From Candidatus Avispirillum faecium (GTDB lineage: Bacteria; Bacillota; Clostridia; Oscillospirales; CAG-272): DNA of 48,172 nt. How positions within the stretch are numbered: position 1 is the first letter of the stretch; each line of letters starts with the position of its first letter. This document shows, in pieces, positions 26,495-35,104 of this stretch. The stretch is taken from the NCBI GenBank assembly GCA_904396155.1, contig CAJFOI010000028.1, positions 1 through 48,172 of the forward strand, read 5' to 3'. Position numbers and translations under genes: made by a program. The notes beneath the pieces are model-generated. The model ran no database searches. It saw only the letters and a list, made by a program, of their open reading frames with translations, and was not told the origin of the DNA.

Positions 26495-27550
26495 ATGAAA
26501 AAACATATTGCACTTTGGGTCGCCGCCCTTTTACTGTTCTTCTGCACCGGATGTGCGAAAGAAGCAGCGCCGGAGCTGCAGCGCTACTCCCGCACCTCCT
26601 TCGATTTATTCGACACAGTGACGATCCTCACCGGATTTGACACGTCAGAGGAAGCCTTCGACAAAAAAGCGGACTGGCTGCTGGAGCTTTTAGAGGAATA
26701 TCACCAGCTATACGACATCTACCACGACTACGCAGGGATCCATAATCTGAAAACGGTCAACGACAATGCAGGCCTGCAGCCTGTAAAAGTAGACGAGCGT
26801 ATTTTGGATCTGCTGGAATACTGCATAGAAATGTACGATCTTACGGCGGGAATGACCAACGTCGCCATGGGCAGCGTGCTCTCTATATGGCATACCTACA
26901 GAGAAGCAGGGGAAGCCGACCCGGCATCTGCAGCGCTGCCGGACCCGGAAAAGCTGTCTCAGGCGGCCCAGCACATGAACATATATGAAATTGAAATCGA
27001 CCGGGAAGAGAAAACCGTGTACTTGCCGGATCCCGACATGCAGCTGGACGTGGGCGCCGTTGCCAAAGGCTACGCTACGGAGCAAATCGCCCGGGCTGCG
27101 GAGGAGCAAGGCTGGGATCACCTCGCCTTCAGCGTAGGTGGAAATGTGCGCACCATCGGAGAAAAGGGAGACGGCTCCCCCTGGACGGCAAGCATCCAAA
27201 ACCCGGATCTTACATCAGAAGAGACCGCAATTTGCCGGCTTGAACTGACAAACGGCCTGTCTTTGGTGACCAGCGGATCCTATCAGCGGTACTACACCGT
27301 AGACGGCGTGCGGTATCACCACATCATCCACCCGCAGACCCTGTACCCGGAAAACCAATTTCTCTCCGTATCCATTGTCTGCAAAGATGCCGGCATGGCA
27401 GACGCGCTGTCCACAGCGGTATTCAATATGACTTATACGGAAGGAAAAGCACTGATCGAAAGTATGGACGACGTGGAGGCCGCTTGGGTCGACGCCGAAG
27501 GAACACTGCGCTATACGGACGGATTTGCCGCTATGATAATTGAAGAATAA
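26495..27550 (+). CDS. apbE: FAD:protein FMN transferase lipoprotein
   Basis: A 351-residue ApbE family lipoprotein (lipobox C-T-G-C20). ApbE uses FAD to link FMN covalently to Thr or Ser of exported electron-transfer proteins. Seen here: FDLFDTVTILTGFD, the AGMTNVAMGSVLSIWHTYRE segment in part, LDVGAVAKGYATEQIA, SVGGNVRTIGEKGDG, LVTSGSYQRYY, YHHIIHPQTLYP and ALSTAVFNM, all typical. The ATG at 26495 gives the signal peptide MKKHIALWVAALLLFF; the ribosome binding site is weak. The upstream lipoprotein is its likely substrate. Confidence 0.93.
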   Translation: MKKHIALWVAALLLFFCTGCAKEAAPELQRYSRTSFDLFDTVTILTGFDTSEEAFDKKADWLLELLEEYHQLYDIYHDYAGIHNLKTVNDNAGLQPVKVDERILDLLEYCIEMYDLTAGMTNVAMGSVLSIWHTYREAGEADPASAALPDPEKLSQAAQHMNIYEIEIDREEKTVYLPDPDMQLDVGAVAKGYATEQIARAAEEQGWDHLAFSVGGNVRTIGEKGDGSPWTASIQNPDLTSEETAICRLELTNGLSLVTSGSYQRYYTVDGVRYHHIIHPQTLYPENQFLSVSIVCKDAGMADALSTAVFNMTYTEGKALIESMDDVEAAWVDAEGTLRYTDGFAAMIIEE

Positions 27551-27583
27551 AATAGGAATGAAATAAATGTTCTCCCAATGCTT

Positions 27584-28027
27584 TACAACCCCTCCGAGTT
27601 TTGCTCCGCAAAAACCCACCACCCCCGGGTCTGCTGCGCAGCCCCCTCGAAGGGGAGACTTACATTAAAAAGGCTCCCTTGTGTAAAGGGAGCTGTCTGC
27701 GTTAGCAGACTGAGGGATTGTCAGAGCAGCTTCTTCATCTAAAGTCCCCTTTGTGTAAAGAGGGATGTCAGCGGAGCTGACAGGGAGATTGTTCCATTCG
27801 TAACAACCCCTCCGAGTTTTGCTCCGCAAAACCCACCTCCCCTTGCACAGGGGAGGCTTACATTAAAAGTCCCCCTTGTGTAAAGGGGGATGTCAGCGGA
27901 GCAAAACCCACCTCCCCGGACTTGCGTAGCAAGTCCTCCACTGGGGAGGCTTTCGTTTAATAAGCTCGACTGTCTCCCTCCCCTCTCAGGGGAGGCTACT
28001 AAGCCCTCCTTGTGGAGAGGCTTTTTT
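27584..28027. repeat. Cluster of palindromic repeat elements
   Basis: No gene is seen in this stretch. At least two full copies (from about 27586 and 27804) begin ACAACCCCTCCGAGTTTTGC and run through a CCCC...GGGGAGGCTTACATTAAAA arm, a hairpin such as CCCCCTTGTGTAAAGGGGG and a second hairpin ATGTCAGCGGAGCTGACA or CTGTCTGCGTTAGCAGAC. Partial copies lie at about 27742-27792, 27908-27952 and 27966-28027. The last ends AAGCCCTCCTTGTGGAGAGGCTTTTTT, which can act as a terminator rightwards. Single copies occur at 6.1 and 37.6 kb. The element looks like a short non-autonomous intergenic repeat. No flanking direct repeats were established. Confidence 0.75.
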
Positions 28028-28086
28028 ATGTATAGCGTTTCCGCTCTTACACAGGAAAACTTTTACTGAATAAAAACATTCGCGCC

Positions 28087-29961
28087 TTAATCCTGCAAGG
28101 ACAGATAAATCACCAAAACAGAAATATCCGCCGGACTTACCCCGGAAATTCTGGACGCCTGCCCCAGAGACGCAGGCTTTGCTGCCTGCAGCTTCTGCAT
28201 GGCCTCCAGGCGGAGTCCCTTGATTTTTGTATAGTCCAAATCCTGGGGCAGTGCCTTTTCCTCCAGCTTCTTCTGTTTCTTCGCCTGAGCCTGCTGCCGG
28301 GTGATGTACCCTGCATATTTGATCTCGGTTTCTACCGTGCGGATCACATCCTCCGGCAAATCCGGCCGTCCGGGATCCGCTCCCGCCAGAGCCGCATAGG
28401 TAATCTGCGGCCGGCGAAGCAAATCCGCAAGCTTTGCGCCGGTGGAAATTTCGCTGCTTCCAAGGGAGTTCAAAATTCCATTTGCCGCTGACGGCGACAC
28501 GGTAGTCTGTTCCAGACGCCGGATCTCTCCGTCCTCCAGGCGGCACTTTTCCAGTATAGCTGCGTACCGCGCATCGTCGATCAGCCCTGCCGCGCGGCCG
28601 TATTCCACCAGTCTCCGGTCCGCATTGTCCTGGCGCAGCATCAAACGGTATTCGGAGCGGGAAGTCATGATCCGATACGGTTCATTGGTCCCTTTGGTGA
28701 CCAGATCGTCAATCAGCGTACCGATGTAGGAAGAATATCTGGGCAGTACCACCGCCGGCCGGCCCTCCAGGCGTGCGGCGGCATTGATCCCGGCTACCAG
28801 TCCCTGTACTGCTGCCTCCTCATATCCGGAGGACCCGTTGAACTGCCCCGCCCCATACAGCCCTTCTATTTCCCGAAAGGCAAGGGTGGGGTACAGCTGG
28901 GTAGGGTCAGCGCAGTCGTATTCGATGGCATAAGCGTACCGCATAATCCGGGCTTCTTCAAACCCGGGCAGACTGCGGAGCATCTCATACTGTACGTCTG
29001 CCGGCAGGGAGGATGAAAATCCCTGAAGGTACATTTCCTCCGTGTCCATCCCCATCGGCTCCACAAACAGCTGGTGCCGCTCCTTATCGGCAAACCGGAC
29101 CACCTTGTCCTCGATGGACGGGCAATACCGCGGGCCCGTCCCGTGGATCTGTCCGGAAAACAGCGGGGAACGATGCAGATTCTCCCGAATGATTTGATGG
29201 GTACGCGCACTCGTATACACGATGTAGCAGGGGAGCTGCTCGATGGCGTTGAGCTTTGCCGCATCGGTGCGGTAGGAAAAGGGAATGATATGGGCCTCTC
29301 CATCCTGCCGCTCCAGTTTGGAAAAGTCGATGGAGGCCCGATGGATTCTCGGTGGGGTCCCCGTTTTGAAACGGGCCAGGCGAATGCCGTTCTCCCGCAG
29401 GGAAGCACTGAGCTCTGCTGCCGGAAGGCTTCCGTCCGGGCCTGCGCTGCGCCGCACTTCTCCCACATGGGTAGTGCCTCCAAGGTATGTACCACTGGAG
29501 AGGATCACCGCGCTCGCCAGATATTCCCCCCCAGGCGCTGCAACAACACCACGTACGCGTTTTTTCCCATCTGCGGTTTCCGTGAGCAGGCTGCACACCT
29601 CCCCCTGAATGAGGGAAATATGGGGGATATTCTCCAAGGTATGCTTCATCCGTCTGCTGTAAGCGACTCTGTCCGTCTGCACGCGTTTGGACTGAACCGC
29701 CGCGCCTTTTCCCGTGTTCAAGGTTCTGGACTGAATGGTGCAGCAGTCTGCTGCATATCCCATTTCCCCGCCCAGCGCATCCAATTCAAAAACCAAATGG
29801 CCTTTGCCTGTCCCCCCTACAGAGGGGTTGCAGGGCATGTTCGCCACCGCATCCAGACTGATGGTAAATACCGCAGTCTCCAGACCGCGCCGGGCGCAGG
29901 CCAGCGCAGCTTCTACGCCCGCGTGTCCTGCGCCCACTACGATCACGTCAAAATTTTGCAT
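28087..29961 (-). CDS. mnmG: tRNA uridine-5-carboxymethylaminomethyl modification enzyme MnmG
   Basis: A 624-residue FAD protein that, with MnmE, modifies U34 of certain tRNAs. VVGAGHAGVEAALACARRG is the FAD motif. NMPCNPSVGGTGKGHLV, ALGGEMGYAAD, LNTGKGAAVQSKRVQTDR, RFKTGTPPRI, the GTGPRYCPSIEDKVVRF block and QVNGSSGYEEAA-like AGQFNGSSGYEEAAVQG are signature regions. The C-terminal helical domain (IKGLRLEAMQKL, ISGVSPADISVLVIYL) is intact. GGAGGAGA precedes the ATG. It is the last gene of the recA operon. mnmE is not in the window. Confidence 0.97.
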   Translation of the reverse strand: MQNFDVIVVGAGHAGVEAALACARRGLETAVFTISLDAVANMPCNPSVGGTGKGHLVFELDALGGEMGYAADCCTIQSRTLNTGKGAAVQSKRVQTDRVAYSRRMKHTLENIPHISLIQGEVCSLLTETADGKKRVRGVVAAPGGEYLASAVILSSGTYLGGTTHVGEVRRSAGPDGSLPAAELSASLRENGIRLARFKTGTPPRIHRASIDFSKLERQDGEAHIIPFSYRTDAAKLNAIEQLPCYIVYTSARTHQIIRENLHRSPLFSGQIHGTGPRYCPSIEDKVVRFADKERHQLFVEPMGMDTEEMYLQGFSSSLPADVQYEMLRSLPGFEEARIMRYAYAIEYDCADPTQLYPTLAFREIEGLYGAGQFNGSSGYEEAAVQGLVAGINAAARLEGRPAVVLPRYSSYIGTLIDDLVTKGTNEPYRIMTSRSEYRLMLRQDNADRRLVEYGRAAGLIDDARYAAILEKCRLEDGEIRRLEQTTVSPSAANGILNSLGSSEISTGAKLADLLRRPQITYAALAGADPGRPDLPEDVIRTVETEIKYAGYITRQQAQAKKQKKLEEKALPQDLDYTKIKGLRLEAMQKLQAAKPASLGQASRISGVSPADISVLVIYLSLQD

Positions 29962-29982
29962 GATACATTCTCCTCCGGCAGC

Positions 29983-31704
29983 TCACGCCGCCGGCGTCAT
30001 TTTCTGATAGATTTCCCAACCGGTCTCTTCACTGTACGCCACCATGGTGCCGCTGGAAATATTGGAGATATAATCGTACTTATAAGGAATCACCACATTT
30101 CCATCGGTGTCGATCACGCCATAACGTCCGTTTTGCTCTGTGACCGCTACCCCCTCCAAAAAAGGCTTTGCATCGGCCGCGCCCGGCTGAAGGATCCATA
30201 CACCCGTGCTGGACATGTATCCGTACACACCATCCTGCTCCAAAAGGAGCACCCCATCGGAATAGGATACAAGGCGATATCCCACGGGGATATTGAATTG
30301 GGTGCCGTCCGGGTATACCAGTACATCCTCATCGGACACAATGCGAATCATATCCAAATCGGTAAAGTGGTACCGGTCATAGGCCTGAATCCGCAGGCGC
30401 ATGAGACCGTGATCAAAATAATAACTGCCCAGGGCATCGATCCCCCGGGAAAGCGGTTCTACAAACCGTTCGTTTGCAGACCATCCTTCCTCGCTGATAT
30501 AATTCTTCCGGGAGGAAAACATTTCCCGGCCTGACTCGTCCACCACCCGCATCTCATTGCTGACGACCTCAAAATACCTCTCTTCCGTCACTCCGTCTTC
30601 CGTCACAGTATTGTAGTAATCCCAGTGGATGTCCTGCATAACCGCAGCGTACCCTTCCCGCATGGCATATGCCCGGGTATAGGGAAAGACCAATTCTGTA
30701 TCGGCATAGTCCGGCCGTTCTGTGGCAAACATCCACTGCGCCAGATCCAGCACGGAGGTTTTCCCCTTCAGGTCTGTGACCACTTTGGTGACTTTTTTGT
30801 AATACCGGCCATACCGGCTGTCTGTGCTGCCGTAATAGGCGGGGTAGTCGAAGTACAGTCCCCTCCCGTCCACCGCATCGTCATAATCGGACTCCACAAA
30901 GGTGCGTCCGTCCGCCCCCAGGTAATAGTACCGCTTGCTGTCCACCTGCACCGTGGCTGTCTGGATCCACTCCCGGTTGCCTTCCTCGTCCGGCTCACCC
31001 AGTTCGGTGGGATAGGTCATGGTATAGGAATAGGGAACATAAAACAGGGGACGGCCCTCTTTGTCCCTGGTATAGGCAGGGATGTACTGCGTATCGTCGT
31101 ATGCACGCAAAGGGGTCCCGTCCGGCCCCAGTATATACAGCGTGCCCCTGTCGTCGTACAGGATATAGCCCATATACAACTCCAGCGCAGGGCGCTGGGC
31201 GGTGGCACGCACTACCTGACGCTGGGCCTCTGTGCCGTCTTCGTAATAGATCAACTCCTCCTTGTCATATGTCTTTTCCGTATAGGAAAAGGCACCAGGC
31301 AGGGCATAGGGTGTATCCAGAAGCGCAAACTGACAGGTATCCGCCGTATAGACCGCGTCTGTACGCACCCATCCCTGTTCCTGCAGCGCAGACACGGTAG
31401 AAAACTCCTGCTCTGTGGGGCCGCTGGGACGGGAACCGCTTCCCTCGCTGTAAAAAGGCTTGTCCCCCTCCTCCGGGGTTTCAGGTTCTGTCTCAACAGA
31501 CGGATCCTCCTCTTCCTCCTCCCTGCCAAACAGGACATCATACAGCCGGTCGATATTGGTTTCCCATTCCTGGGGCCTCGGCAAAAAGGAGACGTCGTAC
31601 ACCCCCAGATAATACAATCCCACAAGAGCAACAACAAAAACGGCGCCCAAAATCGCCGGCAGCTTTCTCTTCAGTTGCAGTTTCAAACGATCGGTGGTTT
31701 TCAA
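29983..31704 (-). CDS. WG-repeat membrane-anchored protein, unknown function
   Basis: A 573-residue protein with a short basic cytosolic N-terminus, one helix (LPAILGAVFVVALVGLYYL, residues about 14-36), an acidic Glu/Pro linker (about 60-90) and a long Tyr/Asp-rich extracellular part. The latter has beta-type repeats of WG/KWG style, clearest near the end: NGRYGVIDTDGNVVIPYKYDYI, read as two pieces, and DGVYGYMSSTGVWI. No catalytic motif was recognised. It lies between rlmH (33 bases) and mnmG (21 bases) in a housekeeping operon. WG-repeat proteins are common surface proteins in Clostridia. The role may be envelope related, but nothing in the sequence fixes it. Confidence 0.75.
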   Translation of the reverse strand: MKTTDRLKLQLKRKLPAILGAVFVVALVGLYYLGVYDVSFLPRPQEWETNIDRLYDVLFGREEEEEDPSVETEPETPEEGDKPFYSEGSGSRPSGPTEQEFSTVSALQEQGWVRTDAVYTADTCQFALLDTPYALPGAFSYTEKTYDKEELIYYEDGTEAQRQVVRATAQRPALELYMGYILYDDRGTLYILGPDGTPLRAYDDTQYIPAYTRDKEGRPLFYVPYSYTMTYPTELGEPDEEGNREWIQTATVQVDSKRYYYLGADGRTFVESDYDDAVDGRGLYFDYPAYYGSTDSRYGRYYKKVTKVVTDLKGKTSVLDLAQWMFATERPDYADTELVFPYTRAYAMREGYAAVMQDIHWDYYNTVTEDGVTEERYFEVVSNEMRVVDESGREMFSSRKNYISEEGWSANERFVEPLSRGIDALGSYYFDHGLMRLRIQAYDRYHFTDLDMIRIVSDEDVLVYPDGTQFNIPVGYRLVSYSDGVLLLEQDGVYGYMSSTGVWILQPGAADAKPFLEGVAVTEQNGRYGVIDTDGNVVIPYKYDYISNISSGTMVAYSEETGWEIYQKMTPAA

Positions 31705-31737
31705 CGCTTTGTACCTTGCCCCTTGCCCACAGGATAA

Positions 31738-32220
31738 TTACTTATGATAAGGAGAACCCCGCCAGATCTCCGTGCAGCGGTAAATGCATTCATACAGCAT
31801 CACCCGCGCCAGCTGGTGGGGAAATGTGAGAGACGACATGGAAAGCCGCAGATGCGCAGCTCCCTTGACCCGGTTCGCCAGGCCGTAAGAAGAACCGATG
31901 ATAAAACACAGCTCGCTGGCGCCTCCGGTGATCCGGTCCGCCAGCAATGCTGCAAGAGACTGCGAGGTATACGCCTTTCCCTCAATGCACAGTGCTACCA
32001 CAAAAGCCCGGGGCGGAATCTGTTCTAAAATCATATCCGCCTCTTTTTCCAATGCGGCCGCAATTTCGCCTTCTCCGGGCGTACGGGGTGTGCGCACTTC
32101 CTTTAATTCGATCTCTGTCACATTACAAACGGCAGACAGCCGTTTTTTATATTCCGCACATGCGGCCTGCCAGTGGGGCTCCGCAAGGCGCCCCAACACA
32201 ATGAGCCTGAGCCTTATCAT
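31738..32220 (-). CDS. rlmH: 23S rRNA pseudouridine-1915 N3-methyltransferase
   Basis: A 160-residue SPOUT methyltransferase acting on 70S ribosomes. LRLIVLGRL at the N-terminus, VVALCIEGKAYTSQSLA, FIIGSSYGL (the knot's SAM loop; more often FxIGGxxG, here GSSYG) and LSMSSLTFPHQLARVMLYEQIYR-like sequence (YECIYRC here) are present. The ATG at 32220 overlaps the upstream metallo-hydrolase stop as ATGA; the longer frame to 32448 was rejected. The YycJ-RlmH neighbourhood is conserved in Firmicutes. Confidence 0.94.
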   Translation of the reverse strand: MIRLRLIVLGRLAEPHWQAACAEYKKRLSAVCNVTEIELKEVRTPRTPGEGEIAAALEKEADMILEQIPPRAFVVALCIEGKAYTSQSLAALLADRITGGASELCFIIGSSYGLANRVKGAAHLRLSMSSLTFPHQLARVMLYECIYRCTEIWRGSPYHK

Positions 32221-33050
32221 ATGGCCGGTGCCCCCTGGCAGTCCCATCTGGGCTGCGCCTGCTGCGCAGATGTCAGATCTACGCTGCCCGGCAGATCCCG
32301 CTGTGCCACAAAAAGGGCGATGTCTGCATGTCCGCCTGCTTCCAAAGCACCGCGTACAGTGGCATACGCCCGCTCCGGCGTATTGTTTTCCCGGCTCAGG
32401 TGCGCCAGAATGATCCGCTCCGTATTCCAATCTGCCAGCCCGCAGCACAGCTGCGCACTCTCTGTATTGGAAAGGTGGCCGCCACGGGACAAAATCCGCT
32501 GCTTCAGGGAAAAAGGATATGGGCCTGTACGGAGCATATCCAAATCGTGATTTGCCTCCAGCACCACTGTCCGGCAGCGGCGCAGGTGATGATAGGCATC
32601 CATGGTGGCATAACCCATATCTGTGGCAACCCCGGCACGATCTCCGTCCCTGGAAGCAAACACATATCCCACATGGCCTGCACTGTCGTGGGGCAGGGGA
32701 AAAGACTGGACAGTCAGATCTCCCACCTGCGCCTCATAAAGCAGGCCTGCGTGGATCACCGCATGCTCTGCGGCGCTGCGTCCCCGGCACAGCTCCGGCG
32801 CCGAAGGAGCCGTCACATGTACAGGCAGCGGCTGCCGGCGCAGCATCACATCCAAAGCGCTGATATGGTCCCGGTGCTCATGGGTGACAAACACGGCGGA
32901 CAAGTCAGAAAGGGAAAGCCCCAAAAGTGCCAGCGCAGACACCACCGCCTTGCAGTTTTTGCCCGCGTCCACCAGCACCGCCGTCTTTTCGGTTCGAACG
33001 AGGGTGCAGTTGCCGCCGGAGCCGGAAAACAAGGTTTCTACCGTGATCAT
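32217..33050 (-). CDS. YycJ/WalJ-type metallo-beta-lactamase-fold hydrolase
   Basis: A 277-residue MBL-fold protein of the YycJ family. The opening FSGSGGNCTLVRT is typical. The metal site is THEHRDH, then H in PLPHDSAGHVG, D in VATDMG and H in LAHLSRENNTPE. Homologues are 5'-3' exonuclease-like and are linked to cell-wall and replication coordination in Bacillus and Streptococcus. It starts with ATG inside the rimO stop (ATGA) and overlaps rlmH the same way, so the three are translationally coupled. Confidence 0.92.
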   Translation of the reverse strand: MITVETLFSGSGGNCTLVRTEKTAVLVDAGKNCKAVVSALALLGLSLSDLSAVFVTHEHRDHISALDVMLRRQPLPVHVTAPSAPELCRGRSAAEHAVIHAGLLYEAQVGDLTVQSFPLPHDSAGHVGYVFASRDGDRAGVATDMGYATMDAYHHLRRCRTVVLEANHDLDMLRTGPYPFSLKQRILSRGGHLSNTESAQLCCGLADWNTERIILAHLSRENNTPERAYATVRGALEAGGHADIALFVAQRDLPGSVDLTSAQQAQPRWDCQGAPAI

Positions 33051-34393
33051 ATCTGGGCCTCTCCTACCAAATCATAGTCCATAGCCTCCGTGATGCGGAC
33101 AGGGACAAATTCCCCCTCCCGTATCCGGCGGGGAGCGGAGAACCAGATCTTTCCGTCGATCTCCGGCGCTTCCCGAAAGCTTCTGCCCCAGTAAGATCCG
33201 GAAACCGGGTCGAAGCCCTCGCAGAGCACCTGTACCGTGTCCCCTACAAGGGACGCCTGAAATGCCTCACTGACCGCCAGCTGGTGGCGCATCAGGATAT
33301 CGTATCGCTTTTGTTTTACGTCTTCGTCGATCTGCTCCTTCATGGAACAAGCAGGGGTCCCCTCCTCTCTGGAATAGGGAAAAGCACCAAATCGGGCAAA
33401 GGGCCCTTCGCTGATAAAACGGCACAGCTGTTCAAAATCGTCCTCCCCTTCCCCGGGAAAACCCACAATCGCCGTGGAACGGATGACGATCTCCGGGATT
33501 GCTTCCCGTAGCCGCCGGATCGCGTCCCGCACGCAGGCGCTGTCCCCGTGGCGGTTCATGGCGGAAAGCATTTTGTCACTGATATGCTGCACCGGCAGAT
33601 CGATATATTTTACAATGCGGTCGTTGTCCCGCACTTCCCGAATCAGTTCCTCTGTTATTTTGTCCGGATAACAGTACAAAATCCGGATCCAGGGGATCTT
33701 CGTATTTTCCGTAATGGCCCGAAGCAGCCGGGGAAGAGCGTATTCTCCGTACAGATCCAAACCATACACCGTCGTATCCTGCGCGATCACCACCAGCTCC
33801 CGGATCCCCATTTCATCCAGATTCTTTGCCTCCGCTACGATATCCTCGATGGGACGGCTGCGCAGTTCTCCCCGAATCGAAGGAATTGCACAATAGGCGC
33901 AACGGTTGTTGCAGCCCTCGGCGATCTTGATATACGCGAATGCCTCACCGGTGGTAACGATCCGATCCCCGCCCAGGGGACAGGCGTCCTTTGGCGGCAG
34001 ACAGCAGTACTTTTTTCCCCCGGATTCCATCGCCTGCGCCACCGCTTCCTCAATTTTGTCCAGCGCTCCCACACCGATGACGGCGTCGATCTCCGGCATC
34101 TCCTTTAGCACCTGCTCCCGGTACCGCTCTGGCAGACAACCGGCCACCACCAGGCCCCGCAGTTTCCCGTGCTCCTTGAGCCAGGCAATGTCCAAGATAT
34201 TGTCAATGGCTTCCTTTTTTGCACTCTCGATAAACGCACAGGTGTTGATGATCACCACATCTGCTTCCGTCTCCTCCGGCGTGATTTCATACCCCGCCTG
34301 CAGCAGGCGGTGGAGCATCACCTCCGTGTCACAGAGATTTTTTGCACACCCCAAAGAGACAAAACCCACTTTCCCTTTCTTCTTTTGTGTCAA
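33047..34393 (-). CDS. rimO: Ribosomal protein S12 methylthiotransferase
   Basis: A 448-residue radical-SAM enzyme that methylthiolates Asp89 of ribosomal protein S12. The N-terminal UPF0004 domain has the first cluster cysteines (LGCAKNLCDTEVM, NTCAFIESAKKEAID, AGCLPERY). The radical-SAM motif is CNNRCAYC. YCYPDKITEELI, KYIDLPVQHISDKML and the GFPGEGEDDFE block follow, then a TRAM domain. The start is TTG at 34393, giving TQKKKGKVGFVSLGC, with AAGGAACGG upstream. Confidence 0.95.
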   Translation of the reverse strand: MTQKKKGKVGFVSLGCAKNLCDTEVMLHRLLQAGYEITPEETEADVVIINTCAFIESAKKEAIDNILDIAWLKEHGKLRGLVVAGCLPERYREQVLKEMPEIDAVIGVGALDKIEEAVAQAMESGGKKYCCLPPKDACPLGGDRIVTTGEAFAYIKIAEGCNNRCAYCAIPSIRGELRSRPIEDIVAEAKNLDEMGIRELVVIAQDTTVYGLDLYGEYALPRLLRAITENTKIPWIRILYCYPDKITEELIREVRDNDRIVKYIDLPVQHISDKMLSAMNRHGDSACVRDAIRRLREAIPEIVIRSTAIVGFPGEGEDDFEQLCRFISEGPFARFGAFPYSREEGTPACSMKEQIDEDVKQKRYDILMRHQLAVSEAFQASLVGDTVQVLCEGFDPVSGSYWGRSFREAPEIDGKIWFSAPRRIREGEFVPVRITEAMDYDLVGEAQI

Positions 34394-34428
34394 GCTTTAT
34401 CCGTTCCTTTCCATGTTTGTTGCTGTCT

Positions 34429-35058
34429 TCAGACCCCAGTCTCCTCCAGCGCCCGCTGGATCTCCCCATATGTAAATCCCAGGCGGGTCAGGGCTGCAAT
34501 CCGCTTCTGCCGTTCCCGCTCGTCCACACAGGGCGCTGAATACTTTTTCTCCACCAGTTGTACGAGGGAGGTCAGATAGTCCGCATCACTCAGGGAGTCC
34601 AGCGCGTGCATCACTGCGTCGTGGCAATAACCTCTGCCCATCAGCTCCGCTGCAATCCGTTTTCTTCCCCAATGCTTGTTTTTGCAGTAAAATCGGGCGA
34701 TGCGCAGCGTCTGTTCCTCCTCCCGGATGTATCCCTTTTCCACCATGTAGTCTGCGGTGCGTTCACATATCGGCCGCCCAAACCCATACCGCATCAGCCG
34801 GTGGATCAGACGCATACGGCTGTAATCGGAGCTTGCAAGAAGTCCCTCCGCACGTGCAATGGCCTGGCAATATTGGGCTGTGGCAGACAGCTGGTCCATT
34901 TTTTCCTCATCCAGAGCGTCTCCCGCCTGCAGACCTGCTTCAAACCACAGAGAAGGCTTGAACAAAAGCGTTTTCTCCCCTTCGTCTTCGCCGTCACAGG
35001 ACAGCACCACGGAAATCCCCGCTCGTGTCTCATATACGTCCGTAATCTGATACTGCAT
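34429..35058 (-). CDS. recX: RecA regulator RecX
   Basis: A 209-residue RecX protein, which binds RecA filaments and limits or modulates recombination. Three-helix repeats are visible: YCQAIARAEGLLASSDYSRM, RLMRYGFGRPICERTADYMVEKGYI split over two repeats, ARFYCKNKHWGRKRIAAELMGRGY and LTRLGFTYGEIQRALEE. The ATG at 35058 follows AAGGGAGC. An open frame further upstream encodes a Cys/Arg-rich shadow. It lies with recF and recA in one operon. Confidence 0.93.
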   Translation of the reverse strand: MQYQITDVYETRAGISVVLSCDGEDEGEKTLLFKPSLWFEAGLQAGDALDEEKMDQLSATAQYCQAIARAEGLLASSDYSRMRLIHRLMRYGFGRPICERTADYMVEKGYIREEEQTLRIARFYCKNKHWGRKRIAAELMGRGYCHDAVMHALDSLSDADYLTSLVQLVEKKYSAPCVDERERQKRIAALTRLGFTYGEIQRALEETGV

Positions 35059-35104
35059 GCTCCCTTCCTTTCTTTTTTCGGTACAAGCAATACACCTGTC
35101 CCCG

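Noticed and set aside
27584-28027. Possible CRISPR array
   Set aside because: Units are unequal, palindromic and partly overlapping, without constant repeats and unique equal-length spacers.
29074-30534. 486-codon open frame on the plus strand
   Set aside because: Antisense to mnmG and the WG-repeat gene; no family resemblance.
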